Source: Ashinkailepas kermadecensis (lineage: Eukaryota; Arthropoda; Thecostraca; Neolepadidae). Taken from it: a stretch of 64,000 bases of DNA. Position numbers and translations under genes: made by a program. This document shows, piece by piece, positions 10,020-21,184 of the stretch. The notes under the pieces are model-generated. The model did no database searches, had not been told where the DNA came from, and was given only the letters and a program-made list of their open reading frames with translations. Position 1 is the first letter of the stretch; the number at the start of each line of letters is the position of its first letter. Location: NCBI GenBank assembly GCA_034440615.1, contig JAOTOM010004755.1:1-64000 (forward strand), in the 5' to 3' direction.

Positions 10020-10955
10020 TAATGGGTCCACCGTCCACACCTCGTGCGGGCGGGAAGTCAGCCCACTGGTCTCCCGCGACGGGGCGCAAGCGGCTCTCAC
10101 CATGTCCACGTCACCACCAGATGGAGGATCCCGAGATCTCGGCCCCGTGCTCACTCAGCAGCCACGGATCTGAGTGGAAATTCAAGTACAACATAAACTG
10201 TGCTATCTTTTTATGCGCAGTGGCTATTCAGTTAGTCACTGTATCGTTTTAGCACGTTTTACATGGCTATTTTTACGGCCATATTACAATGGAACTGCCG
10301 GGGTCTAAAATCCGCGATGCTCGACCTTGTGACCGTTTTAAATCGACACAGTCCGGTAGCCATTTGCCTTCAGGAGACTAAGCTCACACCAATGGACACC
10401 GTCAAGGTTAAAGGCTACACTGTTCCGCAGCGACGTTCGCCCTGAAAATAACTCGCATGGAGGTGTCTTGCTTGCTGTCCACCACAGTGTACCAACACGC
10501 GAGCTGCCTCTACGAACCACTCTTCAGGCAACCGCAGCGCAGGTAACGCTTCGCAGCACCCACATCAGTCTGTGCTCTCTATATCTGCCCCCAGGAGCCA
10601 CGTTTCCTGCTGTGGAGCTGAAACATCTACTTGCTGAGCTTCCACCACCATTGCTACTACTGGGTGATTTTATCGCTCACCACACCATTTGGGAATGTTC
10701 AGACATCAACACACGGGGCCGAATACTGGAGGATTTATTCCTACAGGAGCCGCTATGCGTTTTAAACACAGGTGCACATACACATATTACTCTGACATCG
10801 GGCCGGACGTCAGCTTTAGACCTAAGCCGAGCCAGCCCCCAACTGACCCATCAATTCGAGTGGTCGGTTGACGACGATTGCCTCGGAAGCGACCACTACC
10901 CGGTGTGGCTAACTTTTCGGAAAGGCGTAGTGTTGAGAACACGGCCACGCTGAAA
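10020..10955 (+). pseudogene. I-clade-like LINE fragment: ORF1 tail and endonuclease domain (element C)
   Basis: 10020-10160 resembles the end of a LINE ORF1. A second frame starts at 10263 with 'LQWNCRGLKSA' and 'VAICLQETKL', the first blocks of an apurinic-like endonuclease. A frameshift lies near 10430-10460, and the frame resumes at 10468 through 'SLYLPPGATFP', 'LLGDFIAHHTIW' and 'GSDHYPVWL'. In LINEs A and B the third block reads GDFNSHH, so the conserved Asn is Ile here. Homology stops at about 10955, before the reverse transcriptase. The copy is 3'-truncated and inactive. Confidence 0.85.
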
Positions 10956-11535
10956 TTTAAAGAAAATAGACTGGGCTCGTTTGAATCTGAGATACAGACA
11001 GCTTTTACACCTGACGGCAGCATAGTAAATACCTTGGGCGCTGAGGGGTGCGCGTCGCGTTTTCGCTTTGACCGGGTGACCAACAGCCGACAAAGGGGTG
11101 TAGACAGTACCGTTTGCACTTTGCGTGAACACAAGGGATGATGGTCACATGATGTTTGATGTTTTCTCGAGATTAATTTGCCATATAAAGTAAATCCACA
11201 TATAAGCGAGGCAGCCGACCTGCCAGCCGTTCTCCTATGAACTGAACGTTCTCGGGTAAGGGTAATGAGTGTCAAAGCCAATTTTTAACTTGACTAGAGT
11301 AGTAATGTTATATAAATATATATGATCTGCGTTTGGATGATGTCCAATTGCGAGAAGGGGTGCGATGACTGTATACTTTGGGGGTATTAGCAGATGCTCT
11401 GGTTCTTTGACTGCGAAATCCCACTGGCCTCTGTGAACCATTGGCGCAGCTGGGGGCGGGCACAGTATGCAGGTCGGATGAGCTATCGAGCCCCACCTTG
11501 CGTCCGTCGAGTTTGGCGCCGAACATTAGGTTAAG
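10956..11535. other. No gene recognised
   Basis: Contains a short AT-rich stretch near 11310-11330. No protein family, RNA gene or element end was recognised. Confidence 0.35.
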
Positions 11536-11773
11536 GCAAAACACTGCACGGTCGTGAGTCCACCCCCCGTTCGCTATACGTTTGGACACGGAGCCGTGTA
11601 GCGTTTTGGGCGGGGGGAACGTTCGGACGGGTTTGGCGTGCCATAAGCCCCGAGGCTGAAAGGGTAGGGCAGGCTAGGTTATAAAGACGGCCAGGGGACG
11701 TGCCCAACGTGGTAGGGATCCGTGCCCGCTCGTGAGCACGTTCACTTGGTCGCACGTGTACAGCGAATAAGGC
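11536..11773 (-). repeat. Dispersed repeat, inverted copy of 6673-6904
   Basis: On the minus strand this reads from 'gccttattcgctgtacacgtgcgacca' to 'cgtgcagtgttttgc', following the plus-strand copy 5 kb away with moderate divergence. Confidence 0.75.
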
Positions 11774-12789
11774 CCGATGCGGCATCGACTGATTTTTAAG
11801 GCTAGGCATGCCAGTCAAAGATACCAGAGCACTTGCATAAGCCCTCGGAGACATTACGACAAGCCCCGTCTTGGCAGTTAAGCATTCATCCAGGCGAGGA
11901 ACACTGCCAATAATGGCGTGGCCAGCTATGATAGCAGTGGAAGATTTACATATTCGGCCAATCTACCACAAAAAGAGCAATGGTCTGTCGATATATGTCT
12001 TTGTGTACCGCTGAGGGGGGGGGGGGCAGGGAGTCAAATTTGGGGACCAAGTATTTCATTAATTAATAAGGATAGAATCAATGGGACGAGCGAATGTGAA
12101 GTGAACGAGGAGGATGAATGTGTTTTAGGTAGCTTTAAGGACCAGCAGAAGCCACTTGGGGCTCAATCACAGGCACCTATTTCGAGTGGAACATTGCACA
12201 AAATTATACTACTATTAGCATCCAAAAGTCCCATCTCGGAACATCTCATTGTAACCAAGGGCAAATTGCCTTATCATTACTTTTCTAAATACAACGTAAT
12301 CTTTCTAATTTGGCTAGACGCACTCATTTACCTATATGGTGTTCCCAAAACTTTGACCTCGCACACCTATAAATTCGTGTTAGGGGCGGTAGCAAAAACC
12401 ATCAAGCAGGTCGGGGTTTGGGGAACGTGTGGTGGAGGTGGCGGGGAAACACAGCAGAACATATCCCTGACACATGTATAATCAGCAAAGGAGTGAGTTA
12501 GCTCAGTTTTAATTAGCCCTGTATAAGTCAAGAGTCAGCTCATGCTCAGCCTTGCTAAAGTGTTCTCAGTTAAAATAAAGCCCCATAGTTCATCAATCAC
12601 AGCAGTTCCCGTTTAGACGCGGTTGGCCTTACTTTCACGCACATTTATACCTGCTCACACACCCATTGTACACCGCACACATTCCCAGCACAGCTACAAC
12701 CCACATCCCCACACCCCTCACCCGCCAAACCACCGAAGCCACCACCCTCACAGCCCACCGACGGCAGAGCCGCCACCCCTACATGTGTC
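11774..12789. other. No firm gene; scattered short open frames
   Basis: A 187-residue frame at 11918-12481 has no recognised family and includes a poly-G run (about 12015-12026), so I do not call it a gene. A C/A-rich stretch (12650-12785) precedes the 38-bp array; its complement, 'tgtaggggtggcggctctg', also occurs at 6250 on the plus strand. Confidence 0.35.
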
Positions 12790-14850
12790 TGGATCGTATT
12801 CTGCCTGGTATTACGATTGGATGTGTCCGAGTCGTATTCTGCCTGGTATTCCGGTTAGGTGTGTCGGCGTCGTATTCTGCCTGGTATTACGATTGGATGT
12901 GTCCGCGTCGTATTCTGTCTGGTATTACGATTGGATGTGTCCGCGTCGTATTCTGTCTGGTATTACGATTGGATGTGTCCGCGTCGTATTCTGCCTGGTA
13001 TTACGATTGGATGTGTCCGAGTCGTATTCTGTCTGGTATTACGATTTGATGTGTCCGCGTCGTATTCTGCCTGGTATCACGATTGGATGTGTCCGCGTCG
13101 TATTCTGTCTGTTATCACGATTGGATGTGTCCGCGTCGTATTCTGTCTGGTATTACGATTGGATGTGTCCGAGTCGTATTCTGTCTGGTATTACGATTTG
13201 ATGTGTCCGCGTCGTATTCTGCCTGGTATTACGATTGGATATGTCTGCGTCGTATTCTGCCTGGTATTGCGATTGGATGTGTCTGCGTCGTATTCTGTCT
13301 GGTATTACGATTGGATGTGTCCGCGTCGTATTTTTCCTGGTATTCCGATTAGGTGTATCCGCGTCGTATTCTGTCTGGTATTACGATTGGATGTGTCCGC
13401 GTCGTATTCTGCCTGGTATTCCGATTAGGTGTATCCGCGTCGTATTCTGTCTGGTATTGCGATTAGATGTGTCTGCGTCGTATTCTGCCTGACATTACGA
13501 TTGGATGTGTCCGCGTCGTATTCTGTGCGGTATTACGATTGGATGTGTCTGCGTCGTATTATGCCTGGTATTACGATTGGATGTGTGCGTCGTATTCTGC
13601 CTGGTATTACGATTGGATGTGTCTGCGTCGTATTCTGCCTGGTATTCTGATTGGATGTGTCCGAGTGGTATTCTGCGCGGTATTCCGATTGGATGTGTAT
13701 GTGTCGTATTCTGCCCGGCATTCCGATTGGATGTGTCCGAGTGGTATTCTGCGCGGTATTACGATTGGATGTGTTCGCGTCGTATTCTGCCTGGTATTGT
13801 GATTGGGTGTGTCTGTGTCGTATTCTATCTGGTATTACGATTGCATGTGTCTGTGTCGTATTCTGCCTGGTATTACGATTGGATATGTCTGCGTCGTATT
13901 CTGCCTGGTATTGCGATTGGATGTGTCTGCGTCGTATTCTGCCTGGTATTACGATTGGATGTGTCTGCGTCGTATTCTGCGCGGTATTACGATTGGATGT
14001 GTCTGGGTCGTATTCTGTTTGGTATTACGATTGGAAGTGTCCGCGTCGTATTCTGCCTGGTATTACGATTGGATGTGTCCGAGTCGTATTCTGTCTGGTA
14101 TTACGATTGGATGTGTCCGCGTCGTATTCTGCCTGTTATTCTGATTATGTGTGTCTGGGTCGTATTCTGTCTGGTATTACGATTGGATGTGTCCGCGTCG
14201 TATTCTGTCTGGTATTACGATTGGATGTGTCCGCGTCGTATTCTGCCTGGTATTCCGATTAGGTGTGTCCGCGTCGTATTCTGTCTGGTATTACGATTAG
14301 ATGTGTCTGCGTTGTATTCTGCCTGGTATTACGATTGGATGTGTCCGCGTCGTATTCTGCACGGTATTACGATTGGATGCGTCTGCGTCGAATCCTGCCT
14401 GGTATTACGATTGGATGTGTCTGCGTCGTATTCTGCCTGGTATTACGATTGGATGTGTCTGCGTCGTATTCTGCCTCGTATTACGATTGGATGTGTTTGC
14501 GTCGTGTTCTGCCTGGTATTCTGATTGGATGTGTCCGCGTCGTATTCTGCCTGGTATTCCGATTGGATGTGTCTGTGTCGTATTCTGCCCGGCATTCCGA
14601 TTGGATGTGTCCGAGTCGTATTCTGCGCGGTATTACGATTGGATGTGTGTATTCTGCGCGGTATTACGATTGAATGTGTCTGCGTCGTATTCTGCCTGGT
14701 ATTCCGATTAGGTGTGTCCTCGTCGTATTCTGCCTGGTATTACGATTGGATGTGTCCGCGTCGTATTCTGCCTGGTATTGCGATTAGGTGTGTCCGCGTC
14801 GTATTGTGCCTGGTATTACGATTGGATGTGTCCGCGTCGTATTCGAGTCG
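12790..14850. repeat. Large minisatellite, 38-bp unit, about 54 copies
   Basis: Unit: 'tattctgcctggtattacga' plus 'ttggatgtgtccgcgtcg'. Because 38 is not a multiple of three, all three plus frames stay open in patches and give long false ORFs rich in 'RILPGITIGCV'. On the minus strand every unit contains 'taccaggcag', an acceptor-like sequence. After the last unit the plus strand reads 'attcgagtcg|gtgagc', donor-like. No exon could be assigned. Confidence 0.95.
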
Positions 14851-15791
14851 GTGAGCGCATGTCAGTCGTCTGGTGCAGATTTTCGCCATATCCGCCGAAC
14901 TGATGGAATACACTACGGTGGTCGTTGTCCTCTGATTAACATCTGCCTCGAAGGCTGTTCAGCCTGTTTTACTTACCTGTTGCCGCTTTTTGATTTCTTT
15001 CTGTTGCAATATCAAATATAAACATGGCTAGCTGACAGAAAGCATAATGACGCAACTCCGCACTCGCCACAACACTGCAAAACGCAAAGTCAAAATTAAT
15101 GCTTCTATCTGCAACTTCAGATCACCAGCACTACCTAGGAACTCCAGCATCGCCTCTCAGTACCGCGGCAACAAAGTACTCTCGTGTTTCCAACGAAACA
15201 GTCACAATTAAGGCATCGATGTTTAAAATAGCTTCGAATATCTGCGGAATGGTATGTTCAAAACTGTCCCAAGACCGTCTATCGGATGTTCATAGTTTGT
15301 ACCTCGAGCAGGTGCATCTAGGTGTAAGGCAAATAAAGTGCATGAAATATACCGTCTACCGTTGGAGAAAATGAAGGAGGTAAAATTCCGCTAGCCAAAG
15401 CATCTAAGAAGAAATATGGTAAGCAAAACATGTGTAGGTGAAAATAGTGTGGGCCAAAAAGTATATAAATCATGGTAGGTAGGGTAACAATGCAGGGAGG
15501 AAACGCCAGTGCGTGAAATATCCGGGGGTAAAGTCCCACCCAAATGCCCGAGAAATGGAGCCGAGAATGTGAACGGCGAATGGGCGGCTGTACGTCGACA
15601 AGGATCACGACAGTAACCATCGCACGTAGCCACCGGACGGAAACCGGAACGGTCACACGGGCGGCGTGGGGATGGCGCGAACTCGAGAGGATGGAACTCG
15701 ACAGTGGCGGGCAAACGAGCCGAGCTGGCAACGAGTTCAGCGGCCCCAGTCGACCGAGCGCAGCGTCCTCAGGCGACCGAGCGCAGCGGCC
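14851..15791. other. Probable 3' untranslated or intergenic sequence of the FAM194-like gene
   Basis: Lies downstream (lower coordinates) of the minus-strand stop codon at 15792-15794. I did not find an AATAAA or ATTAAA on the minus strand here, so the polyadenylation site is unplaced. No other coding region was recognised. Confidence 0.35.
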
Positions 15792-16026
15792 TCAGGCGAC
15801 CTGCGTGGCGGTGACGGACGACGGAGCCCGCTTGCTGGTGGGGTCGACGGCGGGCCAGTCGCCTGCCGACTGCTGCGCCTGCGCCATCCTCTGCAGCAGG
15901 GACGCCTGTAGTGCGTCGACGCCGATGGAGCTGGCGGCCGTGGCGCGCCGGATCAGAGCTGCCGACACTCCGTCCGGCATGTACGGCCTGCGGGGCTCGG
16001 CCGTCACCCAGGACGGCCGCGGTCCC
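15792..16026 (-). CDS. FAM194-like gene, terminal exon (exon 15)
   Basis: Acceptor 'cgtgttgcag' precedes GGGACC. Entry phase 2 agrees with exon 14, the junction codon being AG|G (Arg). The exon encodes 78 codons including the stop TGA at 15794-15792. It has a predicted helix 'LQASLLQRMAQAQQSAGDW' and ends SSVTATQVA. The frame has strong GC3 bias. The tail lies beyond the recognised FAM194 domain and has no known motif. A 22-bp array starts about 45 bp upstream of the acceptor. Confidence 0.85.
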
Positions 16027-16049
16027 CTGCAACACGACGTGCCACGCTG

Positions 16050-16645
16050 AGGTACACGTCTCGCCGCACTGAGACACACGTCTCACCGCCCTGAGACACA
16101 CGTCTCACCGCCCTGAGACACACGTCTCACCACCCTGAGATAGTCTCACCACGCTGAGACACAGGCCATGTCACGCTGAGACACACGTCTCACCACCCTG
16201 AGACACACGTCTCACCGCCCTGAGACCCACGTCTCACCACGCTGAGACACACATCTCGCCATGCTGGGGTACACGTCACACCACACTGAGACACACGTCC
16301 CACCACCCTGAGACAGTCTCACCACGCTGAGACACACGCCATATCACGCTGAGACACACGTCTCACCACCCTGAGACACTCGTCTCACCACGCTGAGACA
16401 CACGCCATGTCACGCTGAGACACACGTCTCACCACCCTGAGACAGTCTCACCACGCTGAGACACACGCCATGTCACGCTGAGACACACGTCTCACCACCC
16501 TGAGACAGTCTCACCACGCTGGGACACACGCCATATCACGCTGAGACACACGTCTCACCACCCTGAGACACTCGTCTCACCATGCTGAGACAGTCTCACC
16601 ACGCTGAGACACACGTCTCACCACCCTGAGACACACGTCTCACCA
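16050..16645. repeat. Minisatellite of GAGACACACGTCTCACCACC units (22 bp)
   Basis: About 27 units near 22 bp, with a higher-order block of roughly 60-90 bp that adds 'gagacagtctcaccacgct' and 'cacgccatgtcacgct'. It fills most of the intron between exons 14 and 15. 'gagac...gtctc' within each unit is an inverted repeat, so the array can form many small hairpins. It closely approaches the exon 15 acceptor but does not contain it. Confidence 0.92.
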
Positions 16646-16721
16646 GTTCCTTCCTTCCCTGCATTGCATGCAGCCGATCGCTGATTTCGCGTCTCCCAGC
16701 CTGCCCAAACATGCAGCGCAC

Positions 16722-16931
16722 CTGAGGTGGTAGCTGAGGTCACGCCGCGTGATGTTATGCGTGATATATCTGGCGGGCTCGTCGGTCATGCGTGCCATGT
16801 CTGTCAGAATCTGACGGACTCTGGAGCGCAGCTGCGCCAGGCGCTCGCGGTCGCCGGCGTGCGCCAGCAGTCGGTAGTGGCCGAACGTCCCGTCAGCCGG
16901 TGCCAGTTTGGCCGTCACACCCACATTGAAG
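16722..16931 (-). CDS. FAM194-like gene, exon 14
   Basis: Acceptor 'gtccggtag' precedes CTTCAATG and the donor is 'CTCAG|gtgcgc'. Entry phase 2 agrees with exon 13 (CG|C, Arg), giving the junction SAR/FNVGVTAKL, which fits the end of the FAM194 domain. The frame continues with 'YRLLAHAGDRERLAQLRSRV' and ends 'TRRDLSYHLR'. The second half is helical and basic. Exit phase 2 agrees with exon 15. Confidence 0.9.
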
Positions 16932-17810
16932 CTACCGGACGGACGTCACGTCACCCGCTGCACATGGTGGGACACCCGGCGGAGGACAGGGACACCCGGC
17001 GGAGGACAGGGTCACCAACAGCGCCAACATGCTGACTTATTGAGCACCCACACGGACTTCGTAACTCCCCCCCAATCATTTATTGCTCCTCCCTCCCAAC
17101 CGGATTGAAGCTTATCCATTGAGCCTATGAATCGGCCTTTCACAACGCTCGAGTGCATCCCCCTCCCTCCCCGCTCAACGATGTTTTTCCGCTGATGGCA
17201 CCCATCCTGAGAAAAATGCCATCAAGACATCAATTGGCTCCCAATCAAGTTCGGAAAGTTCACAAAGTCCATGGATGGTGGTCATGATAAGGGCTATCAT
17301 CGTGACATGCTAAATTCGAAGCATATATGTATAGGGAATACATGAACTAAGATGCCTACGATGCACCTTTCCGGAGTACTCTTCCACCGACAGGCAACGT
17401 TCCGGCAGTCATGTCTACGCCAAATATTAGCCGGTGAGGCGGTCCCGAGTTATAACAAACAAAAAGACCAACGTGACCAGGCCGATGTGAACCACATGAA
17501 GCATTCACTTACATTTACCGCGAGAGTATTTCGTTCTCTGTGACTGGTTTTCATCGATATCATACTATATGGTCCCCATACTACATCGATACTGGTTTCG
17601 CCCATATCAACGCCAGTATGATTCATGTGGCTAAGGTCACAGGAACCAGAACACACCCGATGTCGGCCCTATTAGTGACAGTGTTCGCAATTCCAAGGGG
17701 TGTGTCTCAAAGAATGCGCTGCCAAGGGAGTGCATCTTGACATGGCTAAGTTCGCCGTGGACGATACAACAATATGTGACGAACTGTGGCGCGGCAAAGA
17801 CTGTGCTCAC
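16932..17810. other. Intron 13 of the FAM194-like gene
   Basis: Contains two copies of 'tgtcctccgccgggtgtccc' (minus strand) just upstream of the exon 14 acceptor (16970-17015). No other gene or element was recognised in the 880 bp. Confidence 0.6.
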
Positions 17811-17878
17811 CGTGCGCTGCGCTGGCATGCCCAAAATGACAGCACGACGTAGTCCTGTCGGATCACCCTCACAGCCAC
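17811..17878 (-). CDS. FAM194-like gene, exon 13
   Basis: This 68-bp exon starts after 'gtgtggcag' and ends at 'GCACG|gtgagc'. It encodes VAVRVIRQDYVVLSF and then WACQRSAR. Joined in phase 0 to exon 12 (..FAISKH) it gives the conserved FAM194 stretch of the type 'KH-VRV-QDY-LSF'. The whole acceptor-plus-exon-start segment is repeated in tandem immediately upstream, so the acceptor used is uncertain: any upstream unit would add multiples of 19 residues in frame. I chose the unit that runs into the donor. Confidence 0.85.
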
Positions 17879-18627
17879 CTGCCACACACAGAACGACAGC
17901 ATGATGTAGTCCTGTCGGATCACCCTCACAGCCACCTGCCACACACAGAACGACAGCATGACGTAGTCCTGTCGGATCACCCTCACAGCCACCTGCCACA
18001 CACAGAACGACAGCATGATGTAGTCCTGTCGGATCACCCTCACAGCCACCTGCCACACACAGAACGACAGCATGACGTAGTCCTGTCGGATCACCCTCAC
18101 AGCCACCTGCCACACACAGAACGACAGCATGACGTAGTCCTGTCGGATCACCCTCACAGCCACCTGCCACACACAGAACGACAGCATGACGTAGTCCTGT
18201 CGGATCACCCTCACAGCCACCTGCCACACACAGAACGACAGCATGACGTAGTCCTGTCGGATCACCCTCACAGCCACCTGCCACACACAGAACGACAGCA
18301 TGACGTAGTCCTGTCGGATCACCCTCACAGCCACCTGCCACACACAGAACGACAGCATAACGTAGTCCTGTCGGATCACCCTCACAGCCACCTGCCACAC
18401 ACAGAACGACAGCATGACGTAGTCCTGTCGGATCACCCTCACAGCCACCTGCCACACACAGAACGACAGCATGACGTAGTCCTGTCGGATCACCCTCACA
18501 GCCACCTGCCACACACAGAACGACAGCATGACGTAGTCCTGTCGGATCACCCTCACAGCCACCTGCCACACACAGAACGACAGCACGACGTAGTCCTGTC
18601 GGATTACCCTCACAGCCACCTGCCACA
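17879..18627 (-). repeat. 57-bp array made of the exon 13 acceptor and exon start, left part
   Basis: About 13 nearly identical units. On the minus strand each reads 'ctgtgtgtggcag|GTGGCTG' followed by the first part of exon 13. Because 57 is a multiple of three, the exon frame stays open throughout and gives long false ORFs (WQVAVRVIRQDYVMLSFCV repeated). The array resumes at 31416-31935 with the same unit, so one array has been split by the LINE cluster between. Confidence 0.97.
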
Positions 18628-19261
18628 CCCCCGCAGTGGGGTCAGCCTCGTTGCTCGGCTGGCTAGAGAAATGGCGCTCTCTCGGGTTACCACAGCCTCA
18701 CTCTTCCTTCCATCCATACGTTCCCATTCCAATGCCCATCTCATCTCAACATCCATGTCCTTCACCTGGCCCTGCAACACCAACTCTCCCTACTATGAGC
18801 AGGTAGGACAACTTCCCCGGTCCTGCCCACCAGCTTAGTTTTATCGGGGTTGTCGCGCCCCCTCGGCCCGTCCCCGGGGTTGACGGAGTCCTGGAGGTTG
18901 AGGTCCCCGTCGCACGGTGCTAGTTGTGACGGGGGACCAACACACCTCTTTGGTCCCGATATCCCGGAGGGGCGGGCGGACCCGTGGGGCCTCACACGGG
19001 CCAAGTGACTTGTCGCCTCGGGCCGGAGGCCTGGGCCTTGGTCCAGAGTCTGCTGGCCTGGCCGGCAGGGGTCAAGGGGTGGGCGGCGCTGGATCCCGGT
19101 CGGGGTGGTGAGTCTCTCTCTCCCGGCCGGGTGATGGCGTCGCCTGCCCCGTATAACTCCTCGGGCGCCTGGCGTCCTCCCGTCCGCGGGACTCAGGCGT
19201 CCCCCCGGTAGGGCCCCTCTGTGGTGGGGCGCCCGAGGAGCGGAAACAAAACATACAACAC

Positions 19262-21003
19262 ATGTCATCCACTAACCCAAAAACCTCTCCTGGTCCCTCT
19301 CGTAGGGGCCAGACAAGTATTCATCCACGCGGAGATCGGAACCTCTCCATGGAATATAATCCCGGGCCTCGTGTACTAGTTTTCAGAGGTAGGAATAAGA
19401 GCCTCGCGTCCCTGTCCCCCTTCCAGAGGAGGGACGGTTGCGACAGATTTGGTGAAATTGTGAGGTGCCAGAAGCTGAATGACGGAGCACTGGAAGTAGA
19501 ATTCACGGATGAAGGGCAGGCTGGTAAGGCACTTACACTGTCAGAGTTTGTGTACTGTGTTCGGAAGAACGGCACAAAGGAAAACATAATTATCGAAATC
19601 ACTGTGGAACCACACAAGACAAAGAATACATCGGGGGGTATTATCAACTGTTTTGACCTGAAGGATGTATCTGAAGATGAAATCGTCGATGGGCTTTCAA
19701 CTTTCGGAGTTGTTGGCGCAAGGAAAATGAAAACAAAAAGAGGGGCAGAGTTTATTCCGACGAACAACGTTGTCTTAACATTTAACAGAACCGACATACC
19801 ACCCGAGATACGTGTAGGCTATGTGAGGGTCAAGGTGCGAGAATTCCTTCCAAGTCCCATGCGCTGTTACAGGTGTCAGAGATTTGGGCACACAACGCAG
19901 TATTGTCGCAACCGCCCGGCGTGCAGCAGGTGTGCCTCACGTGAACACTCTGCTGAGACATGTTCCTCTCAGAACCCGTTTTGTGTGAACTGCGGTGAAG
20001 GGCAGGAGCCTCACACCTCATATGATCGTGCGTGCCCAACCTACACCAAGGAAAGGGAGATCATCTCAATAAAACATACGGACAAGATAACGTTTAGAGA
20101 GGTCAGGGACCTCTACGAAAAGTCCCACCCCAGACGATCATACGCTTCAATAACCAAAACTAGTTGTAAAACCCCACAACACGTACAGCCAGACATGGCC
20201 TCGGAACTAATAGCACAGTTGACTGCCCTTCTTCGAGCTTTCGGAGTACCTCTGACGACGCCTGCAAGGCAAGGGCGGGAAGCCCAAAAAGAAGCCGAAG
20301 CGACCGAAGTCGCACCCACCACGTACAGATGCCCTGACGAGCAACCAGAGATCTCCTCCCGATCAGCACTTGAAAGGGGGAATGGATTCAGGTGAACCGG
20401 TCAAAGAGACCTGTTCGACCTTCCCCACCAAAGACCATCTCCTCCCCATCTACCACGTTAGCTCATTTGAAATCCCCGCCTCCCACAACCCGCCCTTCCT
20501 CCAACCTCCCCTTTCCTCCCCCACGCACCCCCACTACCACCTTGAAATCCCTCACATCCACTTCCTCCCTTCCTGAATCCTTCCCCATTCCCGTGGGCCA
20601 AACCTCGCCCCCACCCTCAACCTCAACCTCTACTTCCGCACCTCCCTCGCCGTCCCACCGACCAATCCAAATTTCCGATGAGTACCTAAATTATCAGGAA
20701 GCCGAAAGGCGTGCCAGGGAGGCCAAGCGGGCACGACTAGCTCAGATGGAGGGGTCCCGGGTGAAAAGTCACCAAGGAGCTGACAAGGCTCCATACGCAA
20801 GGCCTGCCACCCCATCGCCGCGACGGCGAGTGGAGGGACCGGCTCAATTAACAAAGGAGATGGGCCCCCCGCCGCCTCCACCTCGGCTGGGACCCCAGAA
20901 AAGAGGCTATCCACCAACGAGCTCTCCACCGGGCGAGGCGTCGCCACGATCCCGTCCCAGACCCAGTCCCTGGGACCGAACAAAGATAACCCGCCGGGAC
21001 TAA
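19262..21003 (+). pseudogene. LINE A ORF1 (gag-like nucleic-acid-binding protein), frameshifted
   Basis: The ATG at 19262 is the first start after the GC-rich leader and aligns with the start of LINE B ORF1. After an RRM-like region come three Cys/His knuckles: CYRCQRFGHTTQYC, CSRCASREHSAETC and CVNCGEGQEPHTSYDRAC. The frame ends at 20395; the rest (Pro/Ser-rich, then 'YQEAERRAREAKRARLAQME') continues in another frame to 21003. One frameshift near 20390 explains this by comparison with LINE B. Such proteins bind element RNA and form the transposition particle. Confidence 0.88.
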
Positions 21004-21184
21004 CAACGTCGCCCTCTCTCGGACGGACGACGGACTCAGGGCTTTGAAACGAGCGTTTTGTTTTATCATAACCACTCCTAGTCTTTTCTTTCTAGTCAAG
21101 CTTAGTTTCGTCTCATCAAGGGATTCATCTCCTCAAAGCGACGCTCTCATCGTGTATCTTTTAACCTATTTCTAACAAGCTCCT

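Noticed and set aside
11918..12481. 187-residue frame
   Set aside because: No family resemblance, contains a poly-G run and has no codon bias like the exons.
12623..14903. Frames rich in SYSAWYYDWMCP
   Set aside because: 38-bp minisatellite translation, open in all three frames; no start context or domain.
16050..16645. Possible bacterial-type operator array (GTCTC inverted repeats)
   Set aside because: It is a simple intronic minisatellite; no regulatory context.
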